From: Maribacter algicola
GTDB lineage: Bacteria; Bacteroidota; Bacteroidia; Flavobacteriales; Flavobacteriaceae
Reading direction: 5' to 3'
Assembly: GCF_003933245.1 (NCBI RefSeq)
Contig: NZ_QUSX01000001.1
Location: 1,798,001-1,862,000 of the forward strand
DNA length: 64,000 bases
In this document: in pieces, positions 27,489 to 37,400 of the stretch
How the letters are laid out: each line of letters starts with the position of its first letter
Numbering within the stretch: position 1 is the stretch's first letter
Position numbers and translations under genes: made by a program
The notes under the pieces: generated by a model
What the model saw: the letters and a program-made list of their open reading frames with translations, nothing else
What the model was told of the DNA's origin: nothing
Database searches by the model: none

Positions 27489-28736
27489 GGAACTTGGCAG
27501 TTCTAAATCTTCAGAACCTTTGAGTGGTTCGGTAAGGTAATCCCTATTTTCAATGATTTCATAGAAGTCGTTTGCTATTTGAGGAAGATTATCTCTTCTT
27601 GTTTGAATTGCCTTTATGATTCTTTCACCATCCAGTTCAACTAAAAATGGTTGCCAGGCTTTGAAACTTTCTTCAATAGCCAAATTCGAAAGTAGGCCTT
27701 GTAATAGCTTCGCCTCTTTAATGAAATATTCTCTTGGAGTATTTTTCAGAAAATATATATCAAAAGGCATGACCAATCCAGGTAGGTAATCTATTTCCTC
27801 TTTAAATGATTGGAGGTCCGGTAATACATGTTTGTTAGAAATGATAGAGGGTATGATTCCATCAACACTAAAAAATGCATTATCCCTATCCCCGGCAAGT
27901 GGTATTGCTATATATTCGGTTTCATTTTGAGTTACAACCCATCCCCACTGTTTGGAGTGACGGTCCCAATCACCTATGATAATATCAAATAGTCTCGCCC
28001 TAATCAATGTTGATTTGTCTATGTTAAGTAAAGGGCCCGTATCCTTTTTCAATTCTTGCAAGTCTTCAGTATCCAAAATGGCCTTCACGTTTTTATAGTG
28101 GGTCCAATTTTTTCCTCCATCCGTTTCATGTTCCAACAAGTAAATTTTATTACCATAGTCCTTATTTAACTTTTCCAGAGCGTTTTGTTCTGGGAGAAAA
28201 ACAGCCTTAGGGTCAGTATGTAGAAGATTTGATTTTTCCGCCAATTTAGCTACTGCTAAGGCCGCATAGGGATGCTGAGCGGAAATCCCATCAACAATAA
28301 TATTCTCTAAGCCAAGGGTTCTGGCCCATTCTGGAACCAATGGTTCAGGATCTTTATTTATACTTCTAAGTGTATAGATATACCCACTTTCGGTCTCTAG
28401 CTTAAGACTGTGTGTTTGTTTTCCGCCCCCTTTCTTCAAAATCTCTGCACCTCCAAGCAGGGTATCCAAATGTAGTACTGGAAACTTTACTGGTGTAGAC
28501 CACGCTTCACGATACTGTTGCCCTTGCATCATCTTTTTAACGGCGTTAGCTTTGTACAATGTGCTTGGTGCAACAAGTACGGAGTCAATTCGTGAAAAAT
28601 CAATAGACTTCAAATCTTCTATATTTAGAACAATGGACGAAGTCTTATTTTCCTTACGTGTAGAAGAAATGGAGATATAGGTAAGTAAGATAAAAGCAAG
28701 AACAATTATCCCTAAAATTAAACCGATTTTTTTCAT
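27462..28736 (-). CDS. Membrane-anchored protein with kinase-like (FAM20/PI3K/HipA-type) motifs, function unknown
   Basis: The 424-residue protein has an N-terminal membrane anchor or signal (residues 3-22) and an otherwise soluble extracytoplasmic body. I recognise no named family. It does show a pattern like atypical kinases: a beta-strand/Arg-Lys segment (YIYTLRSINKDPEP, 119-132), a helix-Pro segment (HPYAALAVAKLAEKSN, 155-170), then DIIIGDWDRHSKQWGW (251-266) and IPLAGDRDNAFF (278-289). DWDRH resembles a catalytic-loop Asp and DRDNAF a metal-binding DNG-type motif. It ends with Cys-Phe-Asp-Cys-Phe. It is downstream of the M1 peptidase gene on the same strand (62-base gap). Kinase activity is an inference. 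Confidence 0.75.
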   Translation of the reverse strand: MKKIGLILGIIVLAFILLTYISISSTRKENKTSSIVLNIEDLKSIDFSRIDSVLVAPSTLYKANAVKKMMQGQQYREAWSTPVKFPVLHLDTLLGGAEILKKGGGKQTHSLKLETESGYIYTLRSINKDPEPLVPEWARTLGLENIIVDGISAQHPYAALAVAKLAEKSNLLHTDPKAVFLPEQNALEKLNKDYGNKIYLLEHETDGGKNWTHYKNVKAILDTEDLQELKKDTGPLLNIDKSTLIRARLFDIIIGDWDRHSKQWGWVVTQNETEYIAIPLAGDRDNAFFSVDGIIPSIISNKHVLPDLQSFKEEIDYLPGLVMPFDIYFLKNTPREYFIKEAKLLQGLLSNLAIEESFKAWQPFLVELDGERIIKAIQTRRDNLPQIANDFYEIIENRDYLTEPLKGSEDLELPSSLIGCFDCF

Positions 28737-28798
28737 GGAATTAAATTACCCATGAAACGATTAACTTAATACTTCTGAAAATTTTTTTTAGAACCCAA

Positions 28799-30394
28799 TT
28801 ACAATTTTTCTTCAAACAATAACCAAGTGTTAGGATCTATGGTAATTGATTTAGGAGCTTCATTCATGGGTATTTCGAAAATGGTCTTTTTGCCTTCAAC
28901 ATCTAATGTATATGTTTTTTCTACATCGTCCCCTACGCGTATTTCCAACGGAAAGGAAAAAGTAAAGTGGTCTTGCACTTGCTCAACATCGACAAAAAGC
29001 TTGTTTTTCTCATAATGCCAAGACCATTTAATCTCTGGATATCCCTTGGTAAATATCCATTGTTGAAAAAAGGTATCCAGGTTTTTTCCCGAAATCTCTT
29101 CCATGACAGCCTTGAAATCTTCGGTTAATGCATTGGAGTTCTGATATTTTTTATAATATGCCACAATGCCTTCCCAAAAAAGGTCATCCCCCAATTCATG
29201 TCGAAGCATATTTAAAACCCAGCCACCTTTTTGGTAGGTGTTCACGCTCAATACTTTTAGCGGGTCCTTAATGCTGGGGTCTACAATGGGTGATGGATTC
29301 TTTTTGTAATAATCGATTATCTGATTCCGATCTAATATCAGTTCCTCTTTTCTTTTTTCATCGCCGTAAACACGCTCTTGGTACAAAATGGCGAAGTAGG
29401 TTGCAAAACCTTCACTAAGCCACACATGGTTCCAATCCTTTTCCGAAGCAGAATTTCCAAACCACTGATGCGCTATCTCATGGGCAATGAGTCCCTCGAC
29501 TTCATTTTTCCCGTTGACCGAATTTTCAAAATAGGCAATGGTTCCCGCGTTTTCAAGGCCTCCCCACTGGGTCTTTGCTTGCATATTGGCCAGTTTGGCA
29601 TAGGAGTACGGACCTATTTGTTCAATAAAATATCGGAGGACTTTCGTGGCAACGCCATAATCCGAAAAGCCCTCCAGACGATTCTCTGGATACACCCATG
29701 CCGTAACGGGAATATCATACACTTCCCCCAACAACCTACTGGCAAATCTTGTGACCCCAATGGTTACGACCTTCATGGCAACGGGCGCAGGTTCCCTATA
29801 AATGGTCAATTTTGTGTCATTATCAAGATAGCTTTCCTCAATTTTTTCGCCCGTGGCTACCACATCATAATGGTCCGGGGCGGTAATCTTAAATTCAATG
29901 GAAGCCTTGTCGTACGGATGATCAACGGAAGGTAACCAATGTCTGGCTAAATTGGGCCAGTTGTCACCAAAGAAGGAACGTTGGCCAAACTTGGTAGTGT
30001 CTATCACCAAGCCTCTTTCAGGTATGCCATGATAGTTTACCGTATATACCTGAGATAAGGGCGTGGATTGATTAGGGGTGATGGTAATTTTATTGTTTTC
30101 AAAAACATAGTCCGCAGGTTTTCCTGCTTCGGAAACATTTGAAATTTTCATTCCGTACTTGCCGGAATATCCTATAAGGTCCAATTGAAAGGGAACCGAT
30201 TCTTTTTCAAAATCCACATGGATTTCCGCCTCTCCTGCAATAACATTGGTAGTGTCGTTTAGCTGTAAATTGAATATATATTTCTTTATATCGACCGATT
30301 CATTTCTAGGGTAGGTGTCCTGGGATTTTAGGGAAGGGGCCGATAAAATACAAAGGGCTAGAAGGCAAACGGTTTTACGAATAGACTTTTTCAT
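28799..30394 (-). CDS. M1 family metallopeptidase (short form), secreted
   Basis: The 531-residue protein has a Sec signal (MKKSIRKTVCLLALCILSAP, cleavage near SLKSQ), an N-terminal beta domain and the gluzincin catalytic domain: WGGLENAGTIAYFE (GxMEN-like exopeptidase motif), HEIAHQWFGN (zinc ligands) near residue 306 and the third ligand in NHVWLSEGFATYFA. It lacks the large C-terminal helical domain of full aminopeptidase N, so it is a short M1 member. It would cleave N-terminal residues from peptides in the periplasm or outside the cell. It is transcribed toward the kinase-like gene. Confidence 0.93.
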   Translation of the reverse strand: MKKSIRKTVCLLALCILSAPSLKSQDTYPRNESVDIKKYIFNLQLNDTTNVIAGEAEIHVDFEKESVPFQLDLIGYSGKYGMKISNVSEAGKPADYVFENNKITITPNQSTPLSQVYTVNYHGIPERGLVIDTTKFGQRSFFGDNWPNLARHWLPSVDHPYDKASIEFKITAPDHYDVVATGEKIEESYLDNDTKLTIYREPAPVAMKVVTIGVTRFASRLLGEVYDIPVTAWVYPENRLEGFSDYGVATKVLRYFIEQIGPYSYAKLANMQAKTQWGGLENAGTIAYFENSVNGKNEVEGLIAHEIAHQWFGNSASEKDWNHVWLSEGFATYFAILYQERVYGDEKRKEELILDRNQIIDYYKKNPSPIVDPSIKDPLKVLSVNTYQKGGWVLNMLRHELGDDLFWEGIVAYYKKYQNSNALTEDFKAVMEEISGKNLDTFFQQWIFTKGYPEIKWSWHYEKNKLFVDVEQVQDHFTFSFPLEIRVGDDVEKTYTLDVEGKKTIFEIPMNEAPKSITIDPNTWLLFEEKL

Positions 30395-30531
30395 GAATAT
30401 AATAGGCGCTAAAATAAAGGCCTAAGATAGAATATATATCCATTTTACCCATTGGGTTGTGGACACGGAAAACCAAAATTCCTTAAATCAGCTTCGATTT
30501 AGCTTTTTGTACAATGAACGAAGTAGGGCTG

Positions 30532-31464
30532 TTAATCTCTGTGATACCCTTCGCCAAAAAGATAGCTCACCACGATCCCATGGGTGTTTCCAAGCGGATT
30601 ATCGTTAAAGGCCAAGTTGTAGTTGTATATCGCCCTTATATTTTTTAGGAGATAGACCCCGGCCAACAAATTGATGGACGAATTGGTGCGGTAGCCGGTG
30701 CCCAGTTCAAACCTGTTTTTATAGCTCATGGCCACATTAAAATCTAATTGAAACGGGGCTCCGTTTTCATACTTGGCCAGCACATTGGGTTTGATCATGA
30801 TTTCCTCAAAAATGTTCGAATAAAATCGGTAGCCAAAATAGCCGTAATAGGAATTGGAGAGATCTAGATTATCGTCCGTAGCCAAGGTATCCCCCAATAC
30901 GTTAGGAGCTGAAAAGCCCAAGTGAAAATCGGCCAGGTTCAATAAGATCCCCAAGCCTATGGTGGGTATGGAAGCATTGATGTTCTGGGCGAAATTGGGA
31001 TCACCAACGATACCCAGATCAAGAAGATTGTCTTGGTATTGCTGTAGCCCTCCCGAAATGGCGAAAGAAAGGGAGTTGGGCGTGTACACCTGCCAGTAGG
31101 GCCTGTTCTTCTTTGTATCGAAAAATATCTTATAAGAATAGGTCGCAAAGGCATTGGTGGAGGTCGTTACGCCAATTTCATCGCGAATGAACCCTGCCCC
31201 CAATCCTACTTTTCCTCTGTTCAAAGGGGTATGCAGGCTTAATGCAAAACTTCGCGGACTTCCTTCTACCTGGTTAAAAAAACCGGTATTGCTTATGGAT
31301 ATTTCCGTACTTGGGGCCAGTCCGGCATATGCCGTATTGATGAGATACGGATTGTAATTATACTCAGCAAACAAGGGAGTCTGCTGTGCCTGTAATTTGC
31401 TTCCGACTATCTGAAATAGAAAGTATATCGCCAATAAAGCGAATTGGTACATTGTTTTGTTCAT
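30532..31464 (-). CDS. PorP/SprF family type IX secretion outer membrane protein
   Basis: The 310-residue product has a signal peptide (MNKTMYQFALLAIYFLFQIV, cleavage near LQAQ) followed by the family start QQTPLFAEYNYNPYLINTAY, a FNQVEGSPRSFALSLHTPL segment and alternating beta-strands ending in a barrel (NTHGIVVSYLFG). PorP/SprF proteins work with the type IX secretion system and are typically encoded next to the substrate they help attach or secrete. Here it starts 3 bases after the stop of the giant BspA-type surface protein, whose C-terminus is a type B sorting domain, so the pair is almost certainly a dedicated secretion unit. Confidence 0.95.
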   Translation of the reverse strand: MNKTMYQFALLAIYFLFQIVGSKLQAQQTPLFAEYNYNPYLINTAYAGLAPSTEISISNTGFFNQVEGSPRSFALSLHTPLNRGKVGLGAGFIRDEIGVTTSTNAFATYSYKIFFDTKKNRPYWQVYTPNSLSFAISGGLQQYQDNLLDLGIVGDPNFAQNINASIPTIGLGILLNLADFHLGFSAPNVLGDTLATDDNLDLSNSYYGYFGYRFYSNIFEEIMIKPNVLAKYENGAPFQLDFNVAMSYKNRFELGTGYRTNSSINLLAGVYLLKNIRAIYNYNLAFNDNPLGNTHGIVVSYLFGEGYHRD

Positions 31465-31467
31465 TTA

Positions 31468-34400
31468 TTATCGCTTTAAGACTAAGAACCCTTGTAGTTT
31501 ATTAAGATTGTGTTCGCCGGATACCTGTATGTTAAAGAAATAGGTACCACTTGGGAGTTCACTGGCTCCAAGTTTTGTTTTTCGATTGGCGGTACCATTA
31601 AATACATTGGACTGATTATCATAGCCCTGAATCTCGAATACCAAATCCCCCCATCTATTATAGATGGAAACCGTGTTATCAGGATTTAGTTCAATACCGT
31701 CAATGGTCCAAAAATCGTTTATGCCATCCCCATTTGGAGAGAACCCGTATAAGGTATCATCTTGATTAATGGTGGTGAACATAAATTCGGTACAGTCTAT
31801 GGCATCCCCCAAGAAATTGTAAGGTGTAATCCTCACATAATACCTGGTATCCTCCATCAATCTTTCCATAAACGTGTAGGAAGTTAGGATGCTTACATCT
31901 TCATTATTGACCACATCGCTGCCACCGGAAGAAGTACCAACGCTGAGTCGGTATCCATCTGCCGTGGGCGATTCCTCCCAAGTAAGAGTTATATCTACAG
32001 GAACGTTGATATCCCCATTGCTTGGAGTAAGCAAGGAGGTACAATCTGGTATGGTGGGCAAGGTTTCCGTGGTAAAACTCTCTTCTGAACATCCCATTGC
32101 CGTTCCATCCAAGTTATAAGGAACGATGGTCACAAAAATGACGGTAGCTTCAGGCAGGTCCGTTGCCAGATCGTACATGCTTACGTTCCCCACGTCGATA
32201 GTGTCCAAAATATCGTTTCCACCCGATGTGGTTCCCACTGTTAGGTAATAGCCATCCGCATTGGAAACGGGAGCCCAGGAAATATCGCTGGATAGGATTA
32301 CATCGGTTGCATTATTTAATGGACTGGTCAGGTTGGTGCAATCTGGAACATTCAATACAGTTTCCGTGACGAAACTTTCTTCCGCACAACCTATGGCACT
32401 TCCAACGGCATTATAAGGAACAACAGTCACAAAAATTGTGGTAGCTTCAGGTAGGTCTGTAGCTAAATTGTACATACTCACGTTCCTAACATCGATACTA
32501 TCGAGGATATCGTTTCCGCCCGTTGATGTTCCTATGGTCAGATAATATCCATCCGCGTTGGAAACGGTATTCCATGAAATGTTCGTGGATAGGATTACAT
32601 CGGTCGCATTGTTGAGCGGTGCCGTCAAATTGGTACAATTGGGTACGGTTGGCAAGGTTTCGGTTACGAAGCTTTCTTCCGCACAGCCCATTGCATTTCC
32701 AACTGAATTATAGGGTACAATCGTCACAAAAATGGTAGTAGCTTCGGGCAAATCCGTTGCCAAATCATACACACTTACATTGCCAACATCTACATTGTCC
32801 AAAATGTCATTTCCGCCGGAAGTAGTTCCCATGGTCAGGTAATATCCATCTGCATTTGAAATGGTATTCCAGGAAATATTGGTGGATAGGATTACATCGG
32901 TTGTATTGTTGAGCGGAGCCGTCAAACTGGTACAGTTGGGTGCGGTTGGCAAGGTTTCCGTCGTAAAACTTTCCTCGGTGCACGAAGCGGCACTTCCAAA
33001 ACTGTTGTAGGGTTCAACGGTCACGAAAATAGTTGCATTTTCGGGTAAATCCGAAGGAAGGTCATACATGGTCACATTTCCTAAATCCATAGCGTTAAGA
33101 ATATCCGTTGATCCGGATGCCGTTCCTACAGTAAGATAATATCCATCCGTATTTGCGGCAGCGTTCCAACTAATATTGGTGTCCAAAGGTACATTCGCCG
33201 CCCCATTCAATGGGGATGAAAGCGCCGTACAAAGGGGAGGGTTGTTCAAGGTGGAAGTTCCGGTCCTAAAATTCTCCTCGGCACATCCAACGGCATCGCC
33301 TACCTCATTGTAGGGTATAATGGTTACGTAGTGCGTTCTGTTGCCCTGTAATGTTTGTGGGAAGGAATAGGTAGTCGTGTTTCCAACATCTATGCCATTG
33401 GCGATCTCAATACCGCCCTGTGTTATCCCCACATTGACGATATAACCTGTAGCGCCGTCCACCATGTTCCAAGTAAGATCCGTATCAATGGGTACATTCA
33501 CGGACCCCGATATAGGATTGGTTAGGTTTGTGCACACCGGTGGTACGGGAATCAACTCCGTACGGAAGCTTTCCTCGGTACATCCCAACGCAGGATCTTG
33601 TTCGTTATAGGGTACTATCGTTACATAAATATCCGTATCCTCGGGTAGGTTGGCTGCCAGATTATAATTGGTGGTATTCCCAACGTCTATATTGTCCAGA
33701 ATTTCATTGCCTCCGGAACTGGTGCCAATCGTCAATCTATAGCCATCCGCATTAGAAATGGGCTCCCAGGACAAATCGGTATCCACGGCAACTTCCGTAG
33801 CTCCGTTCATGGGCATAGTAAGTTGGGTACATTCCGGTATGGTTGGTGGATTGTTAGCTATCGTAAAACTCTCTTCGCTACATGCCACGGCACTTCCCGT
33901 ATCATTGGTGGGAACTATGGTCACGTATACGGTTTCACCCCCTAAAAATTCGGTTGGGAACTCGTAGGATGTTGCATTGACCACGATTTCATTATTCAGG
34001 ATATCATTTCCTCCCGGAGTAGTACCAACGGTCAAATGATATTCACGGGCGTAAAGGACAGGCTCCCAATTTAGGTTGGTGTTAACAGGAACATCAACTT
34101 CACCCTTTAAGGGTGCAACAAGTAGGGTACATTCAGGAATCGGGCAATCCAGTATATCCTGATAGAAGGACCATCCAAAATTATCCGTCATGGATTGCCT
34201 TTCCTCAAGCGCATCGCAATATAGCAAGCCTTGGGCTCCCAACGAAAGACCAGGAGTAAGATTTTGCTCGGACCATGCAATCAAGGTATTGTCGTAGTTA
34301 ATGCGAGTCAACGCCGTATTGTTGAGCATGTTGGTCACATTGCTGACATCCCCCATTACCCAATCCCCTAAATACTGGTCAAAGGCCGAAGCATTTTCAA

Positions 34401-37400
34401 ACATGGCTTGCATGGAAACACTGCCAAGGTCCCATTGTTCTACAGGCTGATTGAAAGCTGAGGCGTTCCTGAACATCGAATTCATATTGCCTACCCCGGA
34501 AACGCGCCAAGTATTAATATTTTGATCGAAGGCCGATGCATTTTCGAACATGCTTTGCATTGTGGTGACCCTACGTACGTTCCAATTATCCAAAGGTTGA
34601 TTAAAGGCAGATGCCCCGTTGAACATTGAAAACATGGTAGTGACCGATGCCACGTTCCAGGAATTTATGGGTTGGTTGAAGGAAGTGGCACTTTGGAACA
34701 TAGCCTCCATAGTTGTTACGAAAGAAGTGTTCCAAGCATCTATATTTTGGTTAAAGGCCGATGCTCCCCTGAACATTTCCCTTGCGTTCAATAGCTCACC
34801 GGTATCCCAATTTGGTATTGGCTGGTCAAAAACAATTGCATCCTTGAACATGGCTTCCATATTGGTTACGGAACCTACGTTCCAGTTACCTATGGATCCG
34901 TTAAAAACCGCCGCATCCTCAAACATGGAATTCATTAGAGTAACCGAAGAAACATCCCAACTATTCAATGGTTGGTTGAAAAGCGCCGCACTCTCGAACA
35001 TGGATGCCATATTGGCTACGGCACTCACATTCCAAGAATCCAAGGGTTGGTTAAAAACGGAAGCCGATTGGAACATGGATTGCATGTTCACGACGGAATT
35101 CACGTCCCAGTTACTCAAAGGTTGGTCAAAAGCACCTGCCAATTGGAACATACTGCGCATATTGGTAACGTTGGTAACGTTCCAGGTATTGATGTTTTGA
35201 TCAAAGACCTTTGCATCGTAGAACATGTATTGCATGTTCGTAACTTCGGATACATCCCAATTACCCAAGGGTTGGTCAAAATTATCCGTATCGCGGAACA
35301 TGTAACTCATGTCCAAAACATTGGATACGTCCCAGCTATTTATGTTTTGATCGAATGCCGTGCTCCTACGGAACATGGCCTGCATATTGGTTACACTACT
35401 TACATCCCAATTATTCAAGGGTTGGTTAAAGACCATATCGAATACAAAACCGTCGAACATTTGACTCATATCCGTTACATTGCCAACGTTCCAGGAATTT
35501 AGCGGCTGGTTAAATAATTCTGCCCTTTCGAACATGGAAGACATATTGGTAACGTTGCTTACGTTCCAACTATCTATATTTTGATTAAAGGCAGATGCTT
35601 GCCGAAACATATCCGCCATATTGGTTACACTGCTTACATTCCAATTGTTAAGGGGCTGGTCGAACGAGGTTGCCGCTAAAAACATGGCGCTCATGTTTGT
35701 AACATTGCTTACGTTCCAATTGTTCAAAGGTTGATTAAAATCCGTTGCACCTATGAATACGCCGTACATATCGGTCACATTGCTTACGTCCCAATTGGAA
35801 ATATTTCCATTGAATAATGCACAGGAACCAAACATACTTCGCATATTGGCTACACTTGACAGATCCGGAACATCGGTGGCGTTATATTCCATGTTGGAGC
35901 ATCCATAAAAGGCTAGTTCCATAGATTCCCATGGTTGGGTGCCCCATTGATCTATGGAGATTAGTTTAAAACTATCCGAATTTGAGTAATAATGGTAGGG
36001 TGCCGGAAAATTGCCTATAATGGAAACGGTATATATTCCTGGGGTAAGATAGGTATGCGTTATGGTACTCGTAACATGGTTATTGTATTGGCCATCACCC
36101 CAGTCGATGGAATAATCATATACTAAATAGCCTGGATACCCCGTATTGGCCTCTATTCGCAACTGATTGGCGGGTGTACTCTTATAGTCGGTCAGGGTAG
36201 TATTGTAGGTCAATTTAAAAGCAGCTGGACTATTGACCCAGCTTTCAACTACCGTGAAGGTAATAGGGGTACAACCCACTGCATCGCCTTCGGCATTAAA
36301 TGGGATTACCAATACGGAAACATCGTCCCCTGGGGTAAATTCATTGGTGAAATCTACTCCTACAATAGTCGCTCCCAAAGTTTGATTGTACACCTCCACT
36401 GGTCCCGAGCCATCGTCCCTGGTTACCGTTACCCTATACCCAGTAGCATTGGGTACCGGGTCCCATCGAATATCACTATTGGCGGGTACTTGGGTATCAC
36501 CTGCCGCCGGCATTGTAATGTTTGCGCAAAGTACGAACGAACAGTTTATGGAATCCCCGGTAATGTTCCAGCCATGGTTATCCATCAAATCTTGTCTGGC
36601 ATCGCGACCATCACAATAAGTAAGGTTCGTAGCTCCCAGATTTACGTTTGATTGGACCGTTTGAGCTGCCCATCCTATCAAGGTATTGTCGTAATTTTCT
36701 TGGGATATTCCAGAATCGGACAGCATATTCTCCATACTGGATGCATTGCCAATAGGCCACATGCCCAAATTTTGATCAAATGCAGTAGCTTCTTGGAACA
36801 TTCTGCCCATATTGGTAACACTGGCGGTATTCCAATTGGATAAAGATTGGTTAAATACTGGTGCCCCCCTGAACATACCGTTCATATTGGTAACAACATC
36901 CACGGTCCAAGAGTTCAAGGGTTGGTCAAACACCAATGCCCTCAAAAACATATTGTTCATTAGTGTAACGTTACTTACGTCCCAGCTATCCAGAGGCTGA
37001 TTAAATAACGGAGCATTCTGGAACATTTCGCTCATATCTGTAACGGAGCTTACATCCCAGCTTCCAATAGGTTGATTGAACATATGGGCTCCATTGAACA
37101 TCCCTTTCATATTGGTAACATTGCTAACGTTCCATCCGGTTATATCCTGATTGAAGTTGTCCGTGTCCCTGAACATATAGCTCATATTCGTCACATTGCT
37201 CACGTCCCAATTGTCCAAGGGTTGGTTGAAGGTAACGTTCCAAATCCATCCATCGAACATACCGGCCATGTTCGTCACATTGCTTACGTTCCAGTTGTTA
37301 AGAGGTTGGTTAAATGTTCTATGTCTAAAGAACATGTTGCTCATATTTGTAACATTGCTCACGTCCCAACCTTCAATAGGTTGATTGAATTCCCCTTGTG

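Noticed and set aside
30490..30520. CTTCG/CGAAG stem downstream of the PorP/SprF gene
   Set aside because: Only 5 bp with a long loop and no clear T-run in the right place.
34619..35502. Long plus-strand open frames opposite the DUF285 repeats (also near 37072-37623)
   Set aside because: They mirror the 75-base coding period of the adhesin on the other strand. Their translations are repetitive shadows of the real repeats, with no start context.
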